From NCBI GenBank assembly GCA_004296955.1, contig SCVB01000072.1:1-64000 (forward strand): DNA of 64,000 nucleotides, in the 5' to 3' direction. Positions 7,547 through 17,254 of the stretch are shown here, in pieces. Numbering within the stretch: the first letter of the stretch is position 1; each line of letters starts with the position of its first letter. The DNA is from Brevundimonas sp. (lineage in GTDB: Bacteria; Pseudomonadota; Alphaproteobacteria; Caulobacterales; Caulobacteraceae). Position numbers and translations under genes: made by a program. Under the pieces are notes generated by a model that saw nothing but the letters and a program-made list of their open reading frames with translations, searched no databases and was not told where the DNA came from.

Positions 7547-8836
7547 ATGTTGAATCGATTGGCCGCGGCCGCCGTCGCCGCGCTGGCGCTGTCATTCGGC
7601 CTGACCGGGCCGGTTCTCGCCGATACCCTCGTCGTCACCGCCGCCCGCATGGTCGATGTCGAGCGCGGCCGCTATGTCGACAATCCCGTGGTGGTCGTGA
7701 CCGACGGCCGGATCACCTCGGTCGGTACGGCCGCGCCGGCTGATCTGCCCGCCGACGCCCGCCGGCTCGACCTGCCGGGCCTGACCCTGCTGCCCGGCCT
7801 GATCGACATGCACGTCCATCTGGCCTCGACGCCCTATGTCTCGGGCTGGAACGAGCTCGACTACGCTGACGACTTCGGGACCATCCTGCAGGTCGGCCAC
7901 GCCCGCGCCAACCTCATGGCGGGCTTCACCACGGTGAGGAACCTGGGCGGGCCGGACTTCGCCGACGTCGCCCTGCGTCAGGCCATTGACGGCGGCTTCG
8001 TCGAGGGGCCGCGCGTCATTCCGGCGGGCGCCTCCTTCGGCGCCACCGGCGGGCATTGCGACGAGAACGGCCTGCCGCGCTCCTTCGCCCGCGCCAATCC
8101 CTTCAATACCGACGGCGTCGAGGCCGCCCGCCACGCCGTGCGCGAGGTCCGCAAATACGGCGCCTTGGTGATCAAGGTCTGCGCCACCGGCGGCGTCTTT
8201 TCGCGCAACACCGAGCCGGGCCAGCAACAGATGACCCTGGCCGAGCTCACCGCCGTGGCGGACGAGGCGCATATGTGGGGCCTCAAGGTCGCCGCCCACG
8301 CCCACGGCGCCTCGGGCATCGCCGACGCCATCCGCGCCGGCATCGACACCATCGAGCACGCCTCGCTGATCGACGCCGAGGGCATCCGGCTGGCGGTCGA
8401 GCACGGGACCTGGCTGTCGATGGATATCTACAACACCGACTTCACCCAGGAGACCGGGACGCAGTTCGGCACGACCGAAGACAATCTGCGCAAGGACCGC
8501 GAGATCGGCCAGCTGCAGCGCGACAATTTCCGCGCCGCCCACCGCGCCGGGGCCCGGATGGTGTTCGGCTCGGACGCCGCCATCTATCCGCACGGCCAGA
8601 ACGCCCGGCAGTTCGCGATCATGGTGGAATACGGCATGACCCCCGCCGAGGCGATCCGCGCCGCCACCTGGAACGCCGCCCAGGCCCTGGGCCGCGAGGG
8701 CGACGTCGGCGCCATCGTCACGGGCCGCTACGGCGACCTGATCGCCGTGTCCGGCGATCCGCTGGCGGACGTGCGGATGCTCGAGACCGTGCCGGTGGTG
8801 ATCAAGGGCGGCGCCGTGGTGCGGGACGCGCGCTGA
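7547..8836 (+). CDS. Secreted metal-dependent amidohydrolase (prolidase-like)
   Basis: A periplasmic hydrolase of 429 aa in the imidazolonepropionase-like amidohydrolase group, which includes Caulobacter Xaa-Pro/Xaa-Arg dipeptidases. A signal peptide ends near LADT (residue 26). Metal ligands appear in the usual order: H89 and H91 in DMHVH, the bridging Lys in VIKVCATGG, His in AAHAHG, His in TIEHAS, and Asp in FGSDAA. The start is ATG 7547, with AGGGGAG nine bases upstream; the longer open frame lacks a site. It is convergent with alanine racemase (6-nt gap). Dipeptidase activity is the best guess, but this family also hydrolyses lactams and ureido compounds. Confidence 0.85.
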   Translation: MLNRLAAAAVAALALSFGLTGPVLADTLVVTAARMVDVERGRYVDNPVVVVTDGRITSVGTAAPADLPADARRLDLPGLTLLPGLIDMHVHLASTPYVSGWNELDYADDFGTILQVGHARANLMAGFTTVRNLGGPDFADVALRQAIDGGFVEGPRVIPAGASFGATGGHCDENGLPRSFARANPFNTDGVEAARHAVREVRKYGALVIKVCATGGVFSRNTEPGQQQMTLAELTAVADEAHMWGLKVAAHAHGASGIADAIRAGIDTIEHASLIDAEGIRLAVEHGTWLSMDIYNTDFTQETGTQFGTTEDNLRKDREIGQLQRDNFRAAHRAGARMVFGSDAAIYPHGQNARQFAIMVEYGMTPAEAIRAATWNAAQALGREGDVGAIVTGRYGDLIAVSGDPLADVRMLETVPVVIKGGAVVRDAR

Positions 8837-8842
8837 GGCGTT

Positions 8843-9880
8843 TCAGCCGGCGTAGATCCGCGGCACGCGGGCGGTGATGGCGCTCAGGAGCTCATAGCCG
8901 ATCGTTCCCGCCGCGGCGCCGGCGTCATCCAGCATCCGGTTCGCGCCGAACAGCTCGACCCGATCGCCGACCGCGACCTCCAGCCCGGTGACGTCGACCG
9001 CGCAGGCGTCCATCGACACCCGCCCGACGATCGGCCGCATCTCGCCGGCGACGAAGACCTGCCCCCGCGGGCTGTAGCTGCGCAGCACGCCGTCGGCGTA
9101 TCCCGCGGCGCAGGTGGCGATCCGGGTCGGTCCCGTCGCGGTGAACGTCCGCGAATAGCCCACCGTCTCGCCGGCCGGAACCTCGAGCACCTGCAGCACC
9201 TCGGCCGTCAGGGTCGCGACCGGCCGGATGCGGGCGTCGGGACGGCCCTCGGGCCCGCCGCCGTACAGGCAGATGCCGGGCCGGGTGGCGTCGAACCCAT
9301 AGTCGGCGCCGAGGAAGACGCCGCCGGAATTGGCGAACGACCGCAGGGCGCCCGGATAGCGGGCCGAGACCGTCGCAAAGGCGTCTCTTTGCCGCGCGTT
9401 CATCGGCTCGGCGGGATCGTCGGCGCAGGCCAGATGGCTCAGCACCAGCTCCAGCCCTTCGAACGGCTCGGGCGCGGCCTCGGGCCGGAAGCCCAGCCGG
9501 TTTATGCCGGTGTCGATCTGCAGTCCGCAGCGCCCGCCGCCCGCCGCCCGCCACTCAGCCAGCTGGGCGGGCGCATTCAGGACCGGGCGCAGGTCGGCGG
9601 CCCGCAACCGGGCGGCGCGTCCGGTCAGGCAGCCGTCCAGAACATAGATGGCCGGATCGGGCCCCAGGTCGGCGCGCAGCCGTTCGCCTTCGCCCGTACG
9701 CGCCACGAAGAAGGTCCGCGCCCCCTCCGCCATCAGCCGACGGGAACAGGCGGCCGCCCCGAGGCCGTAGCTGTCGGCCTTAACGACCGGGTGCACGGGG
9801 ACGCCGCCGATCGCCTCAAGGGTGCGGTAATTGGCGGCGAGCGCGTTCAGGTCGACGGTGAGCGTGGCCGGGGCGGGCAT
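8843..9880 (-). CDS. alr: Alanine racemase
   Basis: A PLP enzyme interconverting L- and D-alanine for peptidoglycan. The PLP lysine is Lys34 in VVKADSYGLG, and the second catalytic base, a tyrosine, lies in CAAGYADGVLRSYS. The substrate-proximal SMDACAVDVTG and the C-terminal beta domain (GDRVELFG ... TIGYELL) are present. At 345 aa it is a typical full-length protein. ATG 9880 was chosen; a GTG two codons earlier is possible. The downstream neighbour on the complementary strand is the secreted amidohydrolase. It could be the biosynthetic or a catabolic (dadX) copy; no D-amino acid dehydrogenase is adjacent. Confidence 0.93.
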   Translation of the reverse strand: MPAPATLTVDLNALAANYRTLEAIGGVPVHPVVKADSYGLGAAACSRRLMAEGARTFFVARTGEGERLRADLGPDPAIYVLDGCLTGRAARLRAADLRPVLNAPAQLAEWRAAGGGRCGLQIDTGINRLGFRPEAAPEPFEGLELVLSHLACADDPAEPMNARQRDAFATVSARYPGALRSFANSGGVFLGADYGFDATRPGICLYGGGPEGRPDARIRPVATLTAEVLQVLEVPAGETVGYSRTFTATGPTRIATCAAGYADGVLRSYSPRGQVFVAGEMRPIVGRVSMDACAVDVTGLEVAVGDRVELFGANRMLDDAGAAAGTIGYELLSAITARVPRIYAG

Positions 9881-9926
9881 CCGCACATCTAGAAGCGATG
9901 CGTTGTGCGATGCAACACGCGTTCGA

Positions 9927-11009
<1,083 letters not shown>

Positions 11010-11089
11010 ATGTTTTCTGCCCGCAGCTTCTTGTTTTGCGGTCACCGTAAACGGTTACATCGCGGGATCAATCCTCACAGCCGGATACT

Positions 11090-11407
11090 CTAGATCCAGA
11101 AACCATAGACCCGCCGGTTCACGATCCCGGCGAGGCAGCCCAGAATGAACAAGGTCATGAGGACGGCGCCCTCCATCGGATACAGGTCCATATTCCGACG
11201 ATGCCCCGCCATCACAAGGGCCGACACCATCGCGACGCAGGACAGGGTGGTGAGTACCCGCGAAACCAGTGGCCTGGGCTTGTGATCGACGGGCGCGCCA
11301 GCAGGGGTCGCGCGATCCATCCGCTTCCCTATCCCCGCACCGATGACAGCGGCGAGGGCGATAGCGGCGAGTGCGGGAATGGCCAAAACCCAAAACATGG
11401 CGGTCAT
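11090..11407 (-). CDS. Small integral membrane protein, unknown
   Basis: A protein of about 105 aa with three hydrophobic helices: one at the N-terminus (FWVLAIPALAAIALAAVIGAG), one after residue 45 (VLTTLSCVAMVSALVMAG), and one near the end (AVLMTLFILGCLAGIVN). It is not assigned to a family. ATG 11407 has CAGGGG six bases upstream; ATG 11413 is the alternative. It follows the helicase gene on the same strand with a 20-nt gap and could be its operon partner. Confidence 0.6.
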   Translation of the reverse strand: MTAMFWVLAIPALAAIALAAVIGAGIGKRMDRATPAGAPVDHKPRPLVSRVLTTLSCVAMVSALVMAGHRRNMDLYPMEGAVLMTLFILGCLAGIVNRRVYGFWI

Positions 11408-11427
11408 GGTCATCCCCTGCGGTGTCC

Positions 11428-13626
11428 CTAGCCGCGCGGTCCCTTGGCCTTGTACGGCGCTCTGGGCGCTGCGGGCTTGCCGCGGGCGTCCTTGGACGCC
11501 CACGGACGATCGCCGCCCTTGGGCTTGCCCTTCCAGGGCTTGTCGCCGGCTGCGGCCGGCGCGGCCTCGGCGTCGGAGCGCGGCGTCCAGGGCGTCTTGC
11601 CCTCAGCCGCCGGCTTCTTGACCCAGGGCTTCTTGCCCTCGGGCGTCGGGTCGTTGGGCGTGCGCTTTACCCAGGGCTTCTTGCTCTCGGCGGCAGGCGC
11701 GGGCGCGTCGTCGCGCTTGACCCACGGCTTCTTCTCGCCCTGCGGACGGTCTTCGCGCGCCTTCCAGGCGGGCTTGGCGGCGGTCTCCTCGCGCTTGACC
11801 CAGGGTTTCTTGCCCTCGGAGGCCGGGGCGGCGTCGTCCCGCTTGACCCACGGCTTCTTCGCGCCTTCGGGACGGTCCTCGCGCGGCTTCCAGGCCGGCT
11901 TGTCGCCGCCTTCCTCGCGGGCCTTCCACGGCTTCTTCTCGGGGCGATCGCCGCCGGCTCCCGGCTTCTTGTCCCAGCGGCTGACCGGCTTCTCGGACGG
12001 ACCCGGCTTGACAGCCGGATCGATCTTCACCCCGTCCTCGAGGCCGAGCGCGATGGCGGCCTCGAACTTGGCCTGCATCTCCTGGGTGATCTCGAACTTG
12101 GTCTCGCGCTCGAAGATCTTGATCGCGCCGATGTCGCGCTTGGTCACATGGCCCAGGCGGCAGATGGTCGGCATCAGCCATTTCGGATCAGCGTTCTTGT
12201 CGCGGCCGATATTGATCCGGTACCAGGCCATGTCGCCGCCGCGGGCGAAGTCCGAATAGGGAACGTCGGCCTGGCCCTTGTCGTTCTTGCCGGTCTCCTG
12301 CTGGCGCTTCATCCGGTCGTCGTCATAGACGTCTTCCGGCGCCGGCAGCTTCTGCTGGTACAGGCGGATCAGGGCCGCCGCGATCTGCTCCGGCGTGCTG
12401 GTCTCGAGCAGCTTGCGGCCCAGGGACAGGGTGTCCTCATCCTCGACCGGTGCGGTCAGGACCGGGTCGGCCAGCATGCGCTTGCGATCGTTCTCGAGGA
12501 TCATCTCGGCCGAGGGCGGGCCCGACCATTCGGCCTTGATCGAGGCGGACTGCAGCATCAGCTCGACCTTGCGGCGACGCGTGTAGCTCACCAGCAGGAC
12601 GGAGACGCCCTTCTTGCCGGCCCGGCCGGTGCGGCCCGACCGGTGCAGCAGGCCGGCCTTGTTGACGGGAATTTCGGCGTGGATGACCAGGCCCAGATCG
12701 GGCAGGTCGAGACCGCGGGCGGCGACGTCGGTGGCGACGCAGACGCGGGCGTGGCCGTCGCGCAGGGCCTGAAGGGCTTCCGAGCGCTGGCTCTGGGTCA
12801 GTTCGCCCGACAGGCCGACGACCGAGAAGCCGCGTTCGCGCAGGCTGGAGGTCAGGTGCTTCACCCGTTCGCGCGTATTGGCGAACACCAGCGCGCCGGG
12901 GGCCTCGAAATAGCGCAGCACATTGACGACGGCGAGCTCGACCTCGTTCGGGGCGACGCGGATGGCCTTGTATTCGATGTCGGCGTGCGAGGCGTTGCCG
13001 GCCACCGTGTCGATGCGCAGGGCGTCCTTCTGGTAGGTCTTGGCCAGTTGCACGATGTCGCGCGCCAGGGTGGCCGAGAACATCAGGGTGCGACGCTCGG
13101 CCGGGGCGGTCTCGAGGATGAAGGTCAGGTCTTCGTGGAAGCCCATGTCCAGCATTTCGTCGGCTTCATCGAGCACGACGGCCTGCAGGGTGGTCAGGTC
13201 CAGCGAGCCGCGCTCGAGGTGGTCGCGCAGGCGGCCGGGCGTGCCGACCACGATGTGGCAGCCGCGGTTCAGCGCCTGACGCTCGACCTTGGGATCCATG
13301 CCGCCGACGCAGGAGACGATGCGGGCGCCGGTCTTGGCGTAGAGCCATTGCAGCTCGTTGGAGACCTGCAGCGCCAGTTCGCGGGTCGGGGCGATGACCA
13401 GGGCCACCGGCGCGCCGAACTCGGCGAATTTCTCCGCTTCGCCCAGCAGGGTGGGGGCGAGGGCGAGGCCGAAGGCGACGGTCTTGCCGGAACCGGTCTG
13501 GGCCGAGACCAGCAGGTCGCGGCCCTGTTCGGCCTCCAGCACGGCGGATTGCACCGGCGTCGGCTCGGCATAGCCGCGTTCGGAAAGGGCGCGGTCGAGC
13601 GCGGGATGACTGGCGGGGAAGGGCAT
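11428..13626 (-). CDS. DEAD-box RNA helicase with DbpA domain and Trp/Lys repeat tail
   Basis: An ATP-dependent RNA helicase of about 732 aa, likely acting on rRNA or structured mRNA. Visible motifs are the Q motif region (GYAEPTPVQ), Walker A AQTGSGKT, the Ia segment APTRELA, VLDEADEMLDMGF, SAT, and HRSGRTGRAG. A DbpA-type RNA-binding domain follows near residues 445-525 (NIGRDKNADPKW ... GAIKIFERETKFEI). The last 180 residues are a low-complexity tail of about eleven PW/AW units, many of the form KKPWVKR. The start ATG 13626 was preferred to GTG 13644; neither has a strong ribosome site. The bulk resembles alphaproteobacterial DeaD/CsdA-like enzymes. Confidence 0.92.
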   Translation of the reverse strand: MPFPASHPALDRALSERGYAEPTPVQSAVLEAEQGRDLLVSAQTGSGKTVAFGLALAPTLLGEAEKFAEFGAPVALVIAPTRELALQVSNELQWLYAKTGARIVSCVGGMDPKVERQALNRGCHIVVGTPGRLRDHLERGSLDLTTLQAVVLDEADEMLDMGFHEDLTFILETAPAERRTLMFSATLARDIVQLAKTYQKDALRIDTVAGNASHADIEYKAIRVAPNEVELAVVNVLRYFEAPGALVFANTRERVKHLTSSLRERGFSVVGLSGELTQSQRSEALQALRDGHARVCVATDVAARGLDLPDLGLVIHAEIPVNKAGLLHRSGRTGRAGKKGVSVLLVSYTRRRKVELMLQSASIKAEWSGPPSAEMILENDRKRMLADPVLTAPVEDEDTLSLGRKLLETSTPEQIAAALIRLYQQKLPAPEDVYDDDRMKRQQETGKNDKGQADVPYSDFARGGDMAWYRINIGRDKNADPKWLMPTICRLGHVTKRDIGAIKIFERETKFEITQEMQAKFEAAIALGLEDGVKIDPAVKPGPSEKPVSRWDKKPGAGGDRPEKKPWKAREEGGDKPAWKPREDRPEGAKKPWVKRDDAAPASEGKKPWVKREETAAKPAWKAREDRPQGEKKPWVKRDDAPAPAAESKKPWVKRTPNDPTPEGKKPWVKKPAAEGKTPWTPRSDAEAAPAAAGDKPWKGKPKGGDRPWASKDARGKPAAPRAPYKAKGPRG

Positions 13627-13817
13627 GGGGCGGTCCAATAGCACGATTCAGCGCGCGAACGGTCGGCGCGGAAGGCGGCGGACGGCGGCCTCTAGGGGGA
13701 AATAACGGCGGAATGGTGAAAGCCGCCGAATTAAGGCTGGGCTCACCGTCCCCGCGCCGACTTTACGATTTCGATAGCCTGTCGGGCGATACTGCGCGGG
13801 TTCGGGAGGCTCAGATC

Positions 13818-14168
13818 ATGTTCGTCCTTCGCGCCGCCGGCGCCACACTGCTGATCTACGCCCTGTTCAACGCCGCCTTCGGCCTGAACCGGCAGGAACT
13901 GCCATGGCTGATCTCGGCCGTCCTGCTGGCGATCGGCGGACTGGCCCTGCTGACGGCCCAGTCCTGGTCGCGGATCGTGGTGCTGTCGTCGGCCGCCGCC
14001 GCCGCCGCCGTGGGGGCGATCAGCCAGTTCCGCACCGCCCAGGATGTCCACATCAGCCTGGAGTCGGCGACCGTCGCCTGGTCCCTCTGGTCCGCCCTGT
14101 GGCTGGCGACCGCCTATATCGGCTCGAAATATCTGTCGGACAAAGGCGTCGTCCTGGAAGAGCTCTAG
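13818..14168 (+). CDS. Four-helix membrane protein, unknown
   Basis: A 116-aa protein made of four predicted hydrophobic spans, starting with MFVLRAAGATLLIYALFNAA and ending in a short acidic cytoplasmic tail. No family recognised. ATG 13818 has GGGAGG eight bases upstream, a far better start than the open frame beginning at 13713. It is divergent from the helicase with 190 nt between the starts. Confidence 0.65.
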   Translation: MFVLRAAGATLLIYALFNAAFGLNRQELPWLISAVLLAIGGLALLTAQSWSRIVVLSSAAAAAAVGAISQFRTAQDVHISLESATVAWSLWSALWLATAYIGSKYLSDKGVVLEEL

Positions 14169-14342
14169 GCGTCGAACCGCGGTCTCCAAACGGTCGATTA
14201 AGGACTCCGGCCTAGCATCCGCCCTCTCGGAAGACGCTGCAGGGCCGCGCCCGGCCCTCCACTGGGACATGTTGTGAGCACGAATCGCCTTCGCCCCGAA
14301 ATCGGTCGCATCCGCCCCCTATCCGGGACGGAAGTCGGCGGC

Positions 14343-14759
14343 ATGACCGATACCGCGCGGCTCCTGCGCGAGTCGGGCGGGTCGCTTGCGCTCCGGTTTG
14401 CCTTCCTCGGCCCGGCGATCTTCCTGCTCGTCGTCGGCGGCGTCGATCTGCTCGCCGTCAACCGGTCGCAGGATCGCCTGCAGAGCATCGCCGACGGCGC
14501 CGCCGCGGCGGGCGTCCAGACCCTGGGGTCGAAGGCCGATCCCGCCGTCGCACGCGGCCGCGCCCAGGCCTTCGTCGCCGAACGGATGCGCCAGTGGCCG
14601 GCGGCCCCGGACTATGAGGCCCGATACGAGATCGTCGACCAGTCGGGCCGTCCGGCGCTGCGGGTCGTCCTGCGCGGACACCGCCAGTCCTTCCTCGCCA
14701 ATATGCTGCCCCCGGGCGGCTGGCATTTCGTCGGCGACGCCAGCGCAAACCTGGCCTGA
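14343..14759 (+). CDS. TadE/TadG-like pseudopilin-type protein
   Basis: A protein of about 138 aa with a single hydrophobic helix near the N-terminus (RFAFLGPAIFLLVVGGVDLLAVNR) and an extracellular remainder starting SQDRLQSIADGAAAAG. The layout GSLALRFAFLGP-helix-D(A)A(A)AG resembles TadE/TadG minor pilins of Flp pili, whose N-terminus reads G-x-x-A-[VL]-x-F-A. No other tad genes are present. ATG 14343 was chosen; GTG 14274 is an alternative start. Its 3' end lies 75 nt from the tRNA-like direct repeat at 14834, so it may be the last gene before the accessory segment. Confidence 0.65.
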   Translation: MTDTARLLRESGGSLALRFAFLGPAIFLLVVGGVDLLAVNRSQDRLQSIADGAAAAGVQTLGSKADPAVARGRAQAFVAERMRQWPAAPDYEARYEIVDQSGRPALRVVLRGHRQSFLANMLPPGGWHFVGDASANLA

Positions 14760-14833
14760 ACGCCGCCCTGGCCGCCGACGCGGCTTCGAGGCCGCCTGAT
14801 TTCAATGAAGGTCCGGCGGAGGGAGCCGGCGGG

Positions 14834-14853
14834 AATGGTGGATGCGACAGGGA
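14834..14853 (-). repeat. Left copy of a 20-bp direct repeat (tRNA 3' end)
   Basis: The 20 bases AATGGTGGATGCGACAGGGA are identical to those at 23826-23845. On the minus strand they read as a tRNA T-arm edge, acceptor stem and CCA (CCCTGTCGCATCCACCA). The match ends where the right copy continues into the T loop. This is the pattern of an attachment-site core left by tRNA-targeting integration. Confidence 0.6.
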
Positions 14854-14886
14854 GAGAGGTGTCCCGACCAAATCCATGGCGGGCGA

Positions 14887-15765
14887 CTAATGGCTGAGAA
14901 GCCGCTCAGAGGGCCGTCTTCCCTCCGCCGGACTGCGCGATGCCATGAGCACAAGCCCCGCCGTCGCCAGCAAGGCGAACATGGTGCCCGCGAGGAACGT
15001 TGCCTCCGCTCCCATCCGCGACCACAGCAAGCCGGCGACGACGCTGGCCGCTAGCAAGGTCACCCCGCTGGCGAGATTGAACAGACCAAACGCTGTGCCG
15101 CGCATATCCGACGGGGCCATATCCACAACCAGCGCCGCCAGCAGTCCCTGGCTCAGACCCATGTGCAGACCCCATAGGGCGACCCCGATCAGAACGCCCG
15201 GAATAGTCGCCACAAGGGCGAGGACCCCGTCGGCGACGATCAGAACCGCGAGGCCCAGGATCAGCAGCCGGCGCCGACCCATCCGGTCCGACAAGCTCCC
15301 GGTGAGCGCGGCTACGACCGAATAGACCACATTCATCACCACCATCACCAGGAGCACAAGAGCGACGGCCGGGCCGACATCCAGCGCCCTCAACACCAGG
15401 AAGGCTTCGCTGAACTTGGCCATGGTGAACACGACGGCCAGGGCGACGACAGACAGAACGCTCGGCCCATCGCCCGTGCATCTATCCATCGGATCGGCGA
15501 TCGCGGATGACGGACGCCGTCGATGCGACGGGGTTCCTTGACCGCGAAGATGAGCACCGCGACCGCAAGCGGGGCTGGAACCATGGAACAGGCGAACACC
15601 GCGCGGATGTTCCCCGCGAGAACGAACTTGAGGGCTATGGCGATGAGCGGTCCGGCAAAGGCACCGATGGTGTCAAGCGACTGACGCAGCCCGAAGGCCG
15701 CGCCGCGAATCCCGGGCGACGCGATATCGGCGACCAAGGCTATGCGTCGAGTGGTGGGGCCAGCA
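14887..15765 (-). pseudogene. MFS transporter, 5'-truncated and frameshifted
   Basis: Two overlapping frames together give the C-terminal two thirds of a major facilitator permease. The upstream part carries ALVADIASPGIRG and GLRQSLDTIGAFAGPLIAIAL. The frame then shifts near 15470-15490 and continues with TMAKFSEAFLVLRALDVG, GSLSDRMGRRRLL (the loop motif) and the last membrane spans to the stop at 14887. The first four or so helices are missing; sequence upstream of about 15765 is unrelated. It is therefore a non-functional remnant next to the left direct repeat. The substrate cannot be told. Confidence 0.75.
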
Positions 15766-15784
15766 CAGATTTCTATCCGGCGTC

Positions 15785-16026
15785 TCAAGGCAAGTTCAGC
15801 AGGACCCTGAGCCGGCCGATCTGCTGGAAATGCTCAAGGGTCACGAAGAGAGGGAAGCCAGCTGCATGACGAGACCGTCTCTGAGTGCCTTGAGGAAGAA
15901 CCGCGGCCGCACCTCGATGATCTCCTGGTCGCGCCAATTCGAGAAGCTGGGCCAGAAGCGCGGCGTGCAGGCCACATCGGCCGCGTAGGTCGGCCCGAAG
16001 ACGGTGGTGACGAGACGAGGAGACAT
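15785..16026 (-). pseudogene. Small gene remnant, frameshifted
   Basis: A 61-codon ORF from ATG 16026 (MSPRLVTTVFGPTYAADVA ...) has protein-like composition but stops at 15841. The next frame continues plausibly (LFVTLEHFQQIGRLRVLLNLP) to a stop at 15785. The family is not recognised. It lies between the truncated MFS gene and another broken ORF, so decay is more likely than a real 61-aa protein. Confidence 0.35.
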
Positions 16027-16068
16027 GGAGAACTTCAGAAGCGGGCGAATGTGGGCGGTGGACTGACC

Positions 16069-16325
16069 TCAGGCTTTCTTGCGATTCGACGCATTATCAT
16101 TCGCAGATCGATCGTGGAGGGCGTCTGCGCGTCCCTTCTTGCGGCAAGGGGGTGAAGCTCCTGTCATGGAGCCGAGCACGCCGAGCCCCCGGGGATGTCG
16201 GACGATGCGCGCCTCGTCGATGTCCGCGTCCACGATGTCGAACGCTGCGCGCAGTGGAAGGCCGCCGGACCAACGGGGAGGCTTGCGTCCAGCAGGACCT
16301 CCCATTCCTCCAGGTATCCCGGCAT
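16069..16325 (-). pseudogene. Frameshifted small ORF
   Basis: From ATG 16325 one frame reads MPGYLEEWEVLLDASLPV, then loses protein character. The adjacent frame takes over with LPLRAAFDIVDADIDEARIV and RHPRGLGVLGSM, running to a stop at 16069. The acidic, well-mixed composition of both parts suggests a former gene of about 85 codons with one indel near 16255-16275. No family assigned. A single sequencing error would give the same picture. Confidence 0.35.
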
Positions 16326-16369
16326 GACCCCGAAAGGCGGCGGGCCTCGGTTGTTGAGTCCCTACAGCC

Positions 16370-17254
16370 TCAGGCGGGCGCTGTCTGGCGCTCTTCCGCG
16401 GGGACCTGTCGCCGGCTCAACGCCCACCAGGCGACAAGCCCGACCAGCATCGACACGACGAGGCCAGCCAGATCCAGATAGAGCGACGGGACCGTCAGCT
16501 TCAGATTGGAGATCACGCCGATCTGGATCGAGTTCGCGGCGCCGTGCGCGAGCGCCGCCGGCCAGAAGCTTCGGGCGCGCAGGGTGAGCCAGCCGTAGAA
16601 GAAGGCCATGGCGACCAGGGTTGCCGGGAACAGCACCAGGGCGCCGAGCACCGGGTGTTCCGGATAGTTGTAGCCCGACAGCAGCGCCGGCAGATGCCAG
16701 AACGACCAGAACAGGCCCAGGCAGGTCAATCCCGCGGTCTGACCCAGCCGCCCGATCACGTGCCCCTGCAGGAACCCGCGCCAGGCGAATTCCTCGCCCA
16801 CCGCCGCATCAAGGTTCAGCAGGGCGAACCAGACGCCGGTCGCCGCCACGTTGGCGACGAAGAGCAGCCAGTTCTGCGAACCTCCGCCCAGTTTCCAGGG
16901 CCCCCTCGTGATGGTCACGCCGCTGGCCGCGAAATCGAACCAGCCTGCGTCGCCCCAGCCGAGAGCCTCGAACACGGCGACCAGTCCGAAGCCGGTCAGC
17001 GTCGGCACGCCGATGGCGACGAGCGCGAGCGGGAGGCCCGGCAAGGTCGGCTTCCACAGCAGGCCGCGCCGGGCGGGACGGTGAAACACCAGGAACCCAA
17101 GCGCGACGATGGTCGGCGACCACATGCTGGACAGAAGCCACGGCGCGGCCTCGGGGCCGTCGAAGGCGCCCAGGACGGCCAATCCGCCGTACTGGATCCC
17201 CCAACTCGCCGCCAGGGCGAGCAGACAATAGACGATGATGGCGCGAAGGCTCAC
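16370..17254 (-). CDS. CPBP-family intramembrane glutamic protease
   Basis: A polytopic membrane protein of 294 aa with the Abi/CAAX protease (M79, Rce1-like) motifs: motif 1 GEEFAWRG (the EExxxR signature), motif 2 FWSFWH (FxxxH), and motif 3 AHGAANS (HxxxN). About eight hydrophobic spans are present. Bacterial members are linked to self-immunity against bacteriocins or to membrane protein processing; the substrate here is unknown. Its ATG overlaps the stop of the arylamine N-acetyltransferase gene by 4 nt (ATGA), so the two are translationally coupled. Confidence 0.88.
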   Translation of the reverse strand: MSLRAIIVYCLLALAASWGIQYGGLAVLGAFDGPEAAPWLLSSMWSPTIVALGFLVFHRPARRGLLWKPTLPGLPLALVAIGVPTLTGFGLVAVFEALGWGDAGWFDFAASGVTITRGPWKLGGGSQNWLLFVANVAATGVWFALLNLDAAVGEEFAWRGFLQGHVIGRLGQTAGLTCLGLFWSFWHLPALLSGYNYPEHPVLGALVLFPATLVAMAFFYGWLTLRARSFWPAALAHGAANSIQIGVISNLKLTVPSLYLDLAGLVVSMLVGLVAWWALSRRQVPAEERQTAPA

